Shown here piece by piece: positions 6,801 through 12,725 of a stretch of DNA of 13,090 nt. Where the stretch lies: positions 1 through 13,090 of the forward strand of contig NZER01000019.1 in assembly GCA_002690445.1 (NCBI GenBank), given 5' to 3'. A program made the translations under genes and the position numbers. The notes under the pieces were generated by a model that was given only the letters and a program-made list of their open reading frames with translations, had not been told where the DNA came from and did not search any database. Numbering within the stretch: the stretch's first letter is position 1; each line of letters opens with the position of its first letter. Source of the stretch: Candidatus Pacearchaeota archaeon (lineage in GTDB: Archaea; Nanoarchaeota; Nanoarchaeia; Pacearchaeales; GW2011-AR1).

Positions 6801-7099
6801 TTATTTAATCCTCCTTTATTTGTTAGAGGGTTATATGCCTTACTTCCCTTATGCATTTTATTATCTCCCTGTTTATGTTCTACTTCATAATATAAATAAC
6901 ATTTATCAGGAATACAATAAGGTTGAGCATTTACTAATTTTATTTTTGATACTTGAGAACCTAAACAGAAACTATTTTTAATTGTTACTTCTCTATTTTC
7001 TACATCATACTCCTTACAATTATCCCACTCCCATCCAGCACTAACTAAAGGAATTAAAACTATCATTGTCATAAATATTACCATTACTTTGATTTTCAT
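3899..7099 (-). CDS. Giant secreted, multi-domain glycosylated surface protein (candidate spike)
   Basis: A 1066-aa protein with a signal peptide (residues 1-21, ending LVSA), a cysteine-containing N-terminal region (28-145), and a beta-sandwich around 215-360 whose pattern (SVEVYMRG, YGWVTI, GVQYAIDVHF, FWYSTDSGSSW) resembles carbohydrate-binding-like jelly rolls. Ig-like domains start near 368 (PAVTLNSPAD) and 463 (SPVITITDP), with further beta domains from about 555 and 648. A carboxypeptidase-regulatory-like domain follows near 766-855 (VPLEGVFVNA, TGADGGI). Three transmembrane helices close the protein (about 987-1006, 1014-1034, 1045-1061). More than 40 NxS/T sequons indicate archaeal N-glycosylation. 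The likely role is host receptor binding at the virion surface, comparable in position to large fusellovirus end-filament proteins. A cellular adhesin is the alternative. It starts 3 nt after the pilin-like gene and is coupled to the next gene by TAATG. Confidence 0.75.
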   Translation of the reverse strand: MKIKVMVIFMTMIVLIPLVSAGWEWDNCKEYDVENREVTIKNSFCLGSQVSKIKLVNAQPYCIPDKCYLYYEVEHKQGDNKMHKGSKAYNPLTNKGGLNNKDDYIEGKENQYEIWDDNKGWVETYNACGTDGVLSNGSNNYQCEEKTRNKTGDWIDYDISAKYGIGNFTIREKVDINQGESIDVVPEYFGLDIEEWQVTSGLVRFSNQTLTENTYEYSHGAYRTAFSFNVTRNNSNWILQSVEVYMRGQGSTIDYNLSISPTLSQEPNIANIINSTTQSVVEPNPYGWVTINNFPNTTLESGVQYAIDVHFPSATGGRGMTAKTSDVYGNGAFWYSTDSGSSWASPSPSSLTDGIFALWGTELIPDTAPAVTLNSPADNFRGTETNLTFNCSATDDLSLANISLFIDDVINKTARNTTASQTSIGLEVSNNFADGSYNWTCKASDTTGQQTTASTRDFTIDATSPVITITDPQNIVYPFSFIGKIHDLNWTISDANLDTCFYNYNSSNVTINCGLNHTTFVLVSNQYNITIHANDTYGNVAQSSVNWSYTISENNQTFTTPVYESQNATFTLNISTGGSESVNANLIYNGTLYTSKKIGTNTEAEFITSFDVPLGTGTKQFFWNITHGSTEIHTNKSNQTINLFNISECGSPVTNTPRLVDFIAKDEVTGLPLNFTLPNVDWTSWLGSGKVNRSFSNYVNNSINVSFHNFCVTAPSTSQVYSDLTLSFRSSPDYPQRTFGLKDTRPFNGNDITTLNQTLYLLNTNDGADIVLQVVNQAQVPLEGVFVNATRDIGGTETLLGSGFTGADGGITMFLNPDFTTKFSFEKEGFPLVIKSFQPKDNTITLGTETRGNETYDFVRGMTWKISPNNNVLNNNTFQVFTFDLNSTFWTPTDWGFSMINTSSGAVLATNISTIGAGGNLSVNVSVGDNRSITMEYFWNVDGNYTNATRSWAVLNNDDFGYGLKTFFDDLKNYTKNDGTGIFGLSPMGLFLIIFTFIFLVVGGISMSTGLYSPMALIVQTWIWVFLFDVVFGVFPSPNPDLMTSGIPTIIVGIIAIAIMLRENMR

Positions 7100-7102
7100 T
7101 TT

Positions 7103-7366
7103 CTATGTTGTAAATCTTGCTGAAATGTAAGCTCCTGCTACTGCAATTACTACTGCGATAAAATAAGGTAATATTAAATCCACTATCAGACAAGTGGCTT
7201 TCTTGCCATCTGTGATACTTGAATTACTACAATCTAATTGAGTATTATTCCTCGTTTCAGTAATTACATCAGAAATCGGGTCAATAAATATCATAGCCAT
7301 CATGAAAATCATAATACCTACCATCAACCCAATTAAAGCAACCTGACCTTTGTTGTTCATAACCAT
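7103..7366 (-). CDS. Pilin-like small membrane protein with class III signal motif
   Basis: An 87-aa protein whose N-terminus, MVMNNKGQVALIGLMVGIMI, resembles archaeal prepilins: a basic residue and Gly before Gln, then a long hydrophobic helix (about 9-28). Prepilin peptidase could cut between G7 and Q8. A short extracellular loop carries sequons (NNT, NSS) and two cysteines, C46 and C59, that could pair; a second helix spans about 60-83. Two starts are possible: ATG 7366, 9 nt after GGAGG, and ATG 7360, 9 nt after a second GGAG and in ATGA overlap with the upstream stop. The second helix is unlike classical pilins, so it may be a virion membrane protein with a pilin-like N-terminus. It lies between the two giant genes and is probably co-assembled with one of them. 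Confidence 0.6.
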   Translation of the reverse strand: MVMNNKGQVALIGLMVGIMIFMMAMIFIDPISDVITETRNNTQLDCSNSSITDGKKATCLIVDLILPYFIAVVIAVAGAYISARFTT

Positions 7367-10300
7367 TTTCTCCTACCTCCTTTTTTCTTTTTTGCTTTAA
7401 TTATTTCCCTTACTTCTCCTCTTGCAGATAATCTGTAAGGAGCTTTCTGAATCCACACATCTTTTAAAGGTACTCTTTTCCCCTTAACTATTCTGTAAGT
7501 TCTAAATATTTGGGGAGATGGAATAAATGAGGGTGTTCTTCTTTTAACTCTTACTCTTCCTTTTTCTACAATTCCAAAAGTTGCTCTTAATGTTTGTCTT
7601 GTTCTTTTTGTTCCAATCATAATTGCTTCTCCTCTTGGATATTTTCCTGTTAAGAAAACTTTTCTCCCTTTTCTTTTAACCCAAATTCTATATGCAGGAA
7701 CATCCTCCGCTCCTTTTTCTTTTATAGGAGGAGTTACGGGAAACATAGGTGCAAAGATAAAGGGAGGTCTAATAACAGGAGTTGGAGTAGGGATTTTTGT
7801 AGTAACTCTTAAAACAGGTCTTGTTATTAATTTGGTTGTAATCTTTGTTGCAAGTCTTGGAACAATTTTTATAGCAGGTTTAATTATTGTTCTCGGAGTA
7901 ATAATAACTCTTGGAATAATCTTTGTTACAGGTCTAGTTATTAATTTTAATGAAGGTTTTGATATTTGTTTTATATCTAATACTTCTTTAGAAATCGGAG
8001 ATGTAAGAACAAGTAGAACAGGTTGTACTATTGGAACAGGAGGTGCAATAAATCTATAAGTGGGAGAGATAAATTGAATTGCAGGTGCCATTAGTCCTAC
8101 GAAACCTTTTACCTGAGGTTTAGATGGTTGAACTATATCAAAGGTTCGAGGAGTAATTTGTCGAGGTGGCAAAAGTTCTCCTCTCTTTCCCATATATTTT
8201 TTAGGAAACTCTCTGGCTAATTTTTGAAATAAAGTTTCTTTAGGAACTAATGCCCCAATTTCTATCGGTTTAAACTTCTTTGTAATAATCAATTTTTCTC
8301 CTGTCAATAAATCATAAGTTGTCCCTCTCATCATATCAATTTTCCTCACTCTTAAAGTTGCTTTTTCTCCTACTCCTTTAAATCCTATTTCTGAAAGTGT
8401 AGCAGGTCTCTTCTCTCCTAACTTGAAAGCTTTAGGAAATTCTTTTGTCTTTGATACAAGAACACTCTTGACCTGTGCTTTTGCCACTACTCCTTTCCTT
8501 CCTCTTATGTATTGATAATAAGGAGTTTTTTTTCCTAACCTTACTCTATATAGAGGTTTGAAAGTTGCTTCCCCTAAACCTATCTGTATTTCTTTAGGTG
8601 ATTTAGGTAAAAGAGTTCTCCTCTCTCCCATTTTAGTTAGAATCTTACTTGGAACTTTTAATTTTTTTATCCCTGCCTTTCCTATTCCTAATAATTCTCC
8701 TTTTAATTCTCCTACAACTTTATATCTTGCTCCTGCTCTTGTTATCTCTACTTTGGGATATCCCATTTTAGAGGGTAATATCTTTCCTTTGTAAGTTGTA
8801 ACAGCTCTTGGAGTAACCAATGTATAAGTTCGAGCTGGTGCAAGAGTAACTAGTTTTGGAGATGGAGTAAATGCTTTGGGTAGAGGAACAAGAGGTTTTA
8901 ATCTTAAAGCTCTTTGTAATGGAGACTCTGCTATTCCCCTCCATGCTTTATATTCTACTTTTACTCTGAAAAGAGATTTTGAAATTACGGGACTAATACC
9001 CTTTCTTATTTCAAGAGCAGTGATTGCAGGTTTTGGAGCTTTTAAAGGATAGATTTGTCTTTGAGTTATTGGAGTTAATTTTAATTTATCCATCCCCATT
9101 TTTCCTACTTTTGCTCCTATCAGTCCTCCTACAAGGTAAGGTGCACTCCCTATAATTAATTCCTCTTTCCTTTCCCACATTTGTTTATACTCCTCTCTAG
9201 TTCCTGTTAATAAATAAGAAGTGAAATATATAGGAATTGCAAGTGCGGCTGCTCCTCCTACTAATTTTGCACCTATGGATAATCCCATACCTGTTAATAA
9301 TCTTGTAGGTGCTTTATAATATTCTTGTTTTTTTCCAACCTCCTCTGTTGCTTTTGCATATACATCTGATATTTTTTTACCTCCTTTTTCTACTTCCTTC
9401 TCTAGTAATAATTTATATTTTTCCTTTGCTTCTTGTTCTGTAATCGAACCTCTTTGTATTTGTCCTGATAATTCTTTCCCTAATTTTTCTCCAAAAACAT
9501 CTATCATTTCTTGTTGTTTTTCAAATTCTCTTTCTGAGGCAATATCAGGATAAGAAAAATAATGTTTCTTTTTGATTTCAGAAAGAGGCATATCTTTAGT
9601 GATTAATGATAATTCTTTTTTCTTTTTTCTTTCCACTCGCATTTCAGTAAGTGCTTCAAGAGCTTCTGTTGGCTTCATTCCTAATGGACTCCTTACTATT
9701 TTTCCCGCCGTTAATCTGCCCATCTCAAATTCTTTATATGCCCTTTCTGAAACTATAAAGGGAATAGGTGCAACGAGTTCTCTTTTAATTCCCTCAGGTG
9801 TTGGATATCTCTTAAAGGTTTCAGTTAAAACTCCCACTCCTATTTTTTTTAATGGAGGGACAACCTTCGGACGAACATCTCGATATAAAGAAACCATTTG
9901 TTGAGGTAGTTTTGTTAATCTTTCTCCAACATATCTAATATCTTTTTTTATTTGAGGGACATCTAATTTAGGAGTAGTTGCTATCTTGACACTAATGTCT
10001 CTAATTTGTTTTCTTAAACTTAACTCTCTTAATTGTCTCCTTGCAGAAATAGCTCTTTGGATAAGAGGTTCTCCTCCTGCACTTTCCATTTTAGGCATAG
10101 CTTCGGTAGTGGGTTGGATTGTAGAAGCTAAGGGAGTGATAAGAGTAGGACTTCCTATTGCTAAGGCTAATGGAACAGGAGACATCTTTTTACCTACAAA
10201 TAAATTTTTAACAACTTCATCAGATTTATATCTTTCAGGTTCATCTAAATAAAAAAGTCCTCCTTTTTCTTTTCTTTTTTTACTTACCCATGCCCAATAA

Positions 10301-10899
10301 TCTTTATCATATTGATACTTTTTACCTTTCTCTGCTTTTAGAGGTGCAGTTTGTATTAAAGTTGAAATATCAGAGCCATAAACTTGGTAAGGAGGTGCAG
10401 GCCCCCAATCTTTTTTAAATCTTTCATAAGTTTTTCGGGGGATTCTAAACTCAACTTCGGGAGTTTTATATTTTATTAAAGGTTGTTCATACTCAAAGAG
10501 TGTTCGGGACATCTCTTTAAACCCTCTTCTTGCAATTTTACTCATCGATGGGTCATAAACTCCCCTTAATGCCAATTTTCTACCATACCCATAAGCAATC
10601 TGTTCATCAATACTTCTCGAACTTTCTGCAATAGATTTCTTAATAGGAGTGGCTTCTATTTGGAATTGTGTTTGTTGTTGTTTAAATTCTGTTAATGCTC
10701 TTGATTTTTGTTCTCTAAATTGTCTCTGTGCTAATCTTCTCTGTTGTCTTGTAAATTGTTGCCTTTGTTGTCTTGTTAATTGAAATTTTTGTCCTTCAAT
10801 TAATTTCCTTCCTGCTTTAAATTCCTCTTCTCTTAATCTGACTTGTTCTTTTACTCTACTCGTTTCCCTCATTTGTTGAGCAAGTTCTGCACTTACCAT
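7357..10899 (-). CDS. Giant basic membrane-associated structural protein, 1180 aa
   Basis: No family is recognised. Residues 1-85 are Gln/Arg-rich coiled coil (LTRQQRQQFTRQQRRLAQRQ). A basic globular part follows, with a Pro/Thr linker near 255-275. Two hydrophobic helices (about 540-562 and 583-600), separated by a charged loop, form a membrane hairpin. The region 640-960 is lysine-rich and beta-like. From about 970 to 1055 runs a low-complexity Pro/Ile/Lys/Thr stretch (repeated ITRPVTKIIPRVI-like units), then a strongly basic C-terminal domain with YRIWVKRKGRKVFLTGKYPRG and FRTYRIVKGKRVPLKD. No signal peptide and the very high positive charge suggest a protein on the inner face of the membrane contacting DNA, perhaps a scaffold or tape-like virion protein. 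ATG at 10899 has GGAGG 9 nt upstream. Its stop overlaps the pilin-like gene. Confidence 0.7.
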   Translation of the reverse strand: MVSAELAQQMRETSRVKEQVRLREEEFKAGRKLIEGQKFQLTRQQRQQFTRQQRRLAQRQFREQKSRALTEFKQQQTQFQIEATPIKKSIAESSRSIDEQIAYGYGRKLALRGVYDPSMSKIARRGFKEMSRTLFEYEQPLIKYKTPEVEFRIPRKTYERFKKDWGPAPPYQVYGSDISTLIQTAPLKAEKGKKYQYDKDYWAWVSKKRKEKGGLFYLDEPERYKSDEVVKNLFVGKKMSPVPLALAIGSPTLITPLASTIQPTTEAMPKMESAGGEPLIQRAISARRQLRELSLRKQIRDISVKIATTPKLDVPQIKKDIRYVGERLTKLPQQMVSLYRDVRPKVVPPLKKIGVGVLTETFKRYPTPEGIKRELVAPIPFIVSERAYKEFEMGRLTAGKIVRSPLGMKPTEALEALTEMRVERKKKKELSLITKDMPLSEIKKKHYFSYPDIASEREFEKQQEMIDVFGEKLGKELSGQIQRGSITEQEAKEKYKLLLEKEVEKGGKKISDVYAKATEEVGKKQEYYKAPTRLLTGMGLSIGAKLVGGAAALAIPIYFTSYLLTGTREEYKQMWERKEELIIGSAPYLVGGLIGAKVGKMGMDKLKLTPITQRQIYPLKAPKPAITALEIRKGISPVISKSLFRVKVEYKAWRGIAESPLQRALRLKPLVPLPKAFTPSPKLVTLAPARTYTLVTPRAVTTYKGKILPSKMGYPKVEITRAGARYKVVGELKGELLGIGKAGIKKLKVPSKILTKMGERRTLLPKSPKEIQIGLGEATFKPLYRVRLGKKTPYYQYIRGRKGVVAKAQVKSVLVSKTKEFPKAFKLGEKRPATLSEIGFKGVGEKATLRVRKIDMMRGTTYDLLTGEKLIITKKFKPIEIGALVPKETLFQKLAREFPKKYMGKRGELLPPRQITPRTFDIVQPSKPQVKGFVGLMAPAIQFISPTYRFIAPPVPIVQPVLLVLTSPISKEVLDIKQISKPSLKLITRPVTKIIPRVIITPRTIIKPAIKIVPRLATKITTKLITRPVLRVTTKIPTPTPVIRPPFIFAPMFPVTPPIKEKGAEDVPAYRIWVKRKGRKVFLTGKYPRGEAIMIGTKRTRQTLRATFGIVEKGRVRVKRRTPSFIPSPQIFRTYRIVKGKRVPLKDVWIQKAPYRLSARGEVREIIKAKKKKGGRRKWL

Positions 10900-11027
10900 T
10901 TTATTTTTACCTCCAACAATTTAGGAACTTTCCCAAACTTCACAAGTTTTTTAGGAATAGAAATAGAAACCTGTTTAGTTTTTTTATTCACAAATACTTT
11001 TGCTTTAAACTCTCTTTCTTTTTTCAA
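10893..11027 (-). CDS. Small basic protein, 44 aa, TTG start
   Basis: Read from TTG the product is (M)KKEREFKAKVFVNKKTKQVS, then ISIPKKLVKFGKVPKLLEVKIKW. The alternating pattern FKAKVFVNxKTKQVSISIPKK looks like a small beta-hairpin or barrel protein of the kind seen beside archaeal viral structural genes (from memory). Support: AGGAG at 11037-11041 lies exactly 9 nt before the TTG, the TATA box is correctly placed, and the stop lies inside the first codons of the 1180-aa gene, whose GGAGG is also within this gene. No ATG is available in this frame. As the first gene of the long operon it may be highly translated. AbrB-like DNA binding is possible but unproven. Confidence 0.65.
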   Translation of the reverse strand: MKKEREFKAKVFVNKKTKQVSISIPKKLVKFGKVPKLLEVKIKW

Positions 11028-11061
11028 AGATGGTGGCTCCTAATTTTACTAGTAAAATGAA

Positions 11062-11077
11062 ATATATAAATATTTCC
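11062..11077 (-). promoter_or_regulatory. Promoter of the long minus-strand operon
   Basis: Read on the minus strand, GGAAA (BRE-like, 11077-11073) precedes TTTATATA (11070-11063). The start expected about 26 bp downstream of the TATA centre falls near 11040, giving a leader of roughly 13 nt that begins at the AGGAG. Confidence 0.6.
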
Positions 11078-11081
11078 AATA

Positions 11082-11091
11082 TATTTAAATA
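11082..11091 (+). promoter_or_regulatory. Promoter of the plus-strand capsid-candidate operon
   Basis: TATTTAAATA preceded by TTCCAATA. The start is expected near 11112, directly at GGGAGG (11113-11118), so the leader would be about 17 nt. Its upstream element overlaps that of the opposite promoter; the two TATA centres are 20 bp apart. Confidence 0.55.
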
Positions 11092-11129
11092 GTTTATGGG
11101 ACTTTTAACTTTGGGAGGATTGATTATAA

Positions 11130-11348
11130 ATGTTAGGAAATTTAATCGGAGGCTTTATCGTAATTTTAGTTGGAGCAACTCTTGCACCGACCGTCGCAGA
11201 TGAAGTAAAAGGCGCACAGAATAATGGAAACATTACAGGTGCATCTGATACAATTATCGGATTAACTACACTTTTCTATTGTCTATCAGTAGCAAGTGCT
11301 GGAATCGGAATAGCTACCGTCGGATTAAGACAATCAGGATTAATGTAA
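11130..11348 (+). CDS. Candidate major capsid/envelope protein, copy 1
   Basis: A 72-aa protein with two hydrophobic helices: residues 4-22 (NLIGGFIVILVGATLAPTV) and about 45-65 (GLTTLFYCLSVASAGIGIAT), joined by a polar loop containing the sequon NIT and followed by GLRQSGLM. This plan (about 70-80 aa, two membrane helices, duplicated gene, own strong promoter) matches the membrane-embedded major capsid proteins of spindle-shaped archaeal viruses (fusellovirus VP1/VP3-like), though I see no diagnostic motif and no search was run. GGGAGG lies 11 nt before the ATG. A cellular small membrane protein is the alternative. The tandem paralogue and the divergent giant-protein operon favour a virion role. 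Confidence 0.6.
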   Translation: MLGNLIGGFIVILVGATLAPTVADEVKGAQNNGNITGASDTIIGLTTLFYCLSVASAGIGIATVGLRQSGLM

Positions 11349-11353
11349 ATTTT

Positions 11354-11390
11354 CTCCAATAAGTTAAAATGTTAGGCAATTTAATTGGAG
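11354..11390 (+). promoter_or_regulatory. Possible stem enclosing the copy-2 start codon
   Basis: CTCCAAT (11354-11360) is fully complementary to ATTGGAG (11384-11390). The 23-nt loop holds the ATG at 11369. The stem would sequester a GGAG inside the gene and present the start codon in a loop. Confidence 0.35.
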
Positions 11391-11608
11391 GCTTTATTGT
11401 GATTTTGATAGGCGTTACTTTAGCGCCGACCGTCGCAAACCAGATTCAAGCTGCTAAAGACCCTGATTCCAATGCAACAACACCCTCAAATATTACGGGT
11501 TCATCAGCTTCGATACTAGGATTGACAACTCTTTTCTATTGTCTTGCAGTAGCTTCTGCAGGAATTGGAATAGCCACTATCGGATTAAGACAATCAGGAT
11601 TAATGTAA
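11369..11608 (+). CDS. Candidate major capsid/envelope protein, copy 2
   Basis: A 79-aa paralogue of the preceding gene. The first helix (MLGNLIGGFIVIL) and the second helix with the C-terminus (GLTTLFYCLxVASAGIGIATxGLRQSGLM) are almost identical; the inter-helix loop is longer and holds two sequons (NAT, NIT). Many differences between the two genes are at third codon positions while the helices are unchanged, pointing to an old duplication kept under protein-level selection. No Shine-Dalgarno sequence lies in the 20-nt gap before the ATG, unlike nearly every neighbour, so translation may depend on re-initiation after copy 1 or on RNA structure. The two copies could form different positions in the particle, as VP1 and VP3 do in fuselloviruses (analogy only). 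Confidence 0.6.
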   Translation: MLGNLIGGFIVILIGVTLAPTVANQIQAAKDPDSNATTPSNITGSSASILGLTTLFYCLAVASAGIGIATIGLRQSGLM

Positions 11609-11619
11609 GGAGAAAATAC

Positions 11620-11700
11620 ATGGAATTTAATTTTTATTTAATGGCAGGGAAAATTCACGGGAGTTTTCCCTCCGATTTTTTAGGAGGTGTTTATAGATGA
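11620..11700 (+). CDS. 26-aa micro-ORF downstream of the capsid-candidate pair
   Basis: The frame encodes MEFNFYLMAGKIHGSFPSDF then LGGVYR. GGAG is 7 nt before the ATG, overlapping the stop of copy 2, and its stop overlaps the next ATG as ATGA. It contains the hairpin and T-tract described below, so translating ribosomes would disrupt that structure. It may be a leader-type coupling peptide rather than a functional protein. No family can be assigned at this length. Confidence 0.4.
   Translation: MEFNFYLMAGKIHGSFPSDFLGGVYR
11646..11681 (+). terminator. Hairpin plus T6, possible attenuator after the capsid pair
   Basis: AGGGAAAA (11646-11653) pairs with TTTTCCCT (11664-11671) around a 10-nt loop; six T follow at 11676-11681. 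The T-tract abuts the AGGAGG of the next gene. The position right after the capsid pair suggests partial termination that lowers expression downstream. Confidence 0.5.
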
Positions 11701-11963
11701 CGATAGGTATTTACATACCAGCAGTGATGTTTGTTTCTGCGATAGCATATTTCTTTTTGATTTGGGGATATCAAATTAAAGATTTTGTAGTAATTTGGTT
11801 AGGAGCACTTCTGTGTTTTGGATTGGGAATCTTTATCTCCACTCAGGGAATTCAAGAAATAAATAATTTTTTAACGATTATGCTATCTTCTGCTAACTTT
11901 GCTCTTGGAGCATATTTTAGTTTAAGAAGTATTTATGAATTGTTAATTATTAAAAACTTATAG
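11697..11963 (+). CDS. Three-helix membrane protein, 88 aa
   Basis: Hydrophobic helices lie near residues 5-24 (IYIPAVMFVSAIAYFFLIWG), 30-48 (FVVIWLGALLCFGLGIFIS) and 58-80, with only short polar loops, and the C-terminus is IIKNL. AGGAGG is 9 nt before the ATG and touches the T-tract of the upstream hairpin. It resembles the 88-aa minus-strand membrane protein in size and helix number, but I see no sequence identity worth calling homology. A minor virion membrane protein is plausible; no family is recognised. Confidence 0.65.
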   Translation: MTIGIYIPAVMFVSAIAYFFLIWGYQIKDFVVIWLGALLCFGLGIFISTQGIQEINNFLTIMLSSANFALGAYFSLRSIYELLIIKNL

Positions 11964-11972
11964 GAGGTAAAA

Positions 11973-12143
11973 ATGGCTGAGAAAAAAGATAAATATGAGC
12001 TTGTACAAATCCCAACTCAAACAGAGATAGCTTTTAGAGATACTGATATTGAAAAAGAAGAGGAAAGTATCTTACAAGAAAAAGAAGTTTTGAGGAGAAT
12101 AGCAAACGATATCGCAGAAATAAAAAAGGTATTGGTAAAATGA
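11973..12143 (+). CDS. Small acidic helical protein, 56 aa
   Basis: The protein starts MAEKKDKYELVQIPTQTEIA and ends in a charged amphipathic helix, VLRRIANDIAEIKKVLVK. The 'YELVxxPTQTxxA' opening followed by a short helix is a pattern I recall from small proteins adjacent to capsid genes in phages and archaeal viruses; function there is unknown. It is soluble and probably oligomerises through the C-terminal helix. AGGAGG lies 6 nt before the ATG, and the stop overlaps the next start as ATGA. Confidence 0.65.
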   Translation: MAEKKDKYELVQIPTQTEIAFRDTDIEKEEESILQEKEVLRRIANDIAEIKKVLVK

Positions 12144-12424
12144 TTCATGTTGCCTTAACCCTTATGGGTGGAGTTGTGCACGTTCAAATAGATGGGAAGG
12201 ATGTTACTTGCACAGGTTCTATCGATAATTACACAAGAGAATATCCCTTAGAAGATTTAATCCTAGTTGGTGCTAGGAATAATAGATTAAAGGGGAGAGA
12301 AGATATGGAGAAACATTTTAAAATGATGGAATCCCTAGAACATGAAGAGGATGTATATGATTATGTCATTTCTGAATTTACAAAACAAGGTTTTCAGATA
12401 ATAGGGGAGAACAGAAGAGGATGA
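12140..12424 (+). CDS. Unknown soluble protein, 94 aa
   Basis: The N-terminal half looks like beta strands (MIHVALTLMGGVVHVQIDGK then DVTCTG), and the second half is helical and acidic (REDMEKHFKMMESLEHEEDV), ending GFQIIGENRRG. There is one cysteine, and no signal peptide or membrane helix. The start and stop are both in ATGA overlaps, so translation is coupled along the cluster. No family is recognised. Confidence 0.65.
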   Translation: MIHVALTLMGGVVHVQIDGKDVTCTGSIDNYTREYPLEDLILVGARNNRLKGREDMEKHFKMMESLEHEEDVYDYVISEFTKQGFQIIGENRRG

Positions 12425-12543
12425 GATTAATGGGATTGATTTGGGATTTAATATGGACACTGATTATATTTTGTATTGGGTTTTGTATGGGGACTTATTA
12501 TGGCGTTGGGTTAGTTGATACCCTGTTGGGAGGATTGGTATGA
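12421..12543 (+). CDS. Small single-pass membrane protein, 40 aa
   Basis: The frame encodes MRLMGLIWDLIWTLIIFCIG, then FCMGTYYGVGLVDTLLGGLV. One hydrophobic helix covers about residues 5-28, with two cysteines, and a second weakly hydrophobic stretch ends the protein. ATGA overlaps at both ends, and a GGGAGG for the next gene inside its 3' end, support it as a real gene despite its size. A membrane peptide with a lysis (holin-like) or virion role is possible but unsupported beyond size and topology. Confidence 0.55.
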   Translation: MRLMGLIWDLIWTLIIFCIGFCMGTYYGVGLVDTLLGGLV

Positions 12544-12725
12544 ATTGGAGATGGGTTAATATCTTTATAAGAGATATTATGTTAATTATTGTAATTTGTA
12601 TCATGAATCACAGAACGAATTATGATAGTTGGTGGGTAGCATTTTTGGCTGGTGCTATGTTTGTTTTAGTTTCTTGGCATTTTGAAGATTGTAGAAAGGA
12701 GTATGAATTACAGAGATTAAAATGA
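12540..12725 (+). CDS. Small two-helix membrane protein, 61 aa
   Basis: Two hydrophobic segments (about residues 7-23 and 30-47) flank a polar turn, NHRTNYDSWW, and the tail HFEDCRKEYELQRLK is charged. GGGAGG lies 6 nt before the ATG, and both ends are ATGA overlaps. Together with the 40-aa and 43-aa neighbours it forms a run of three tiny membrane proteins that are probably translated as a unit. No family is recognised. Confidence 0.6.
   Translation: MNWRWVNIFIRDIMLIIVICIMNHRTNYDSWWVAFLAGAMFVLVSWHFEDCRKEYELQRLK

Noticed and set aside
6658..6981. 107-aa plus-strand open frame rich in His, Tyr and Leu
   Set aside because: It is antisense to the N-terminal domain of the spike candidate and has no start signals; composition reflects the complement of Asn/Lys codons.
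7832..8059. 75-aa plus-strand hydrophobic repeat frame
   Set aside because: It is the complement of the Pro/Ile/Thr low-complexity region of the 1180-aa protein, with no ribosome binding site.
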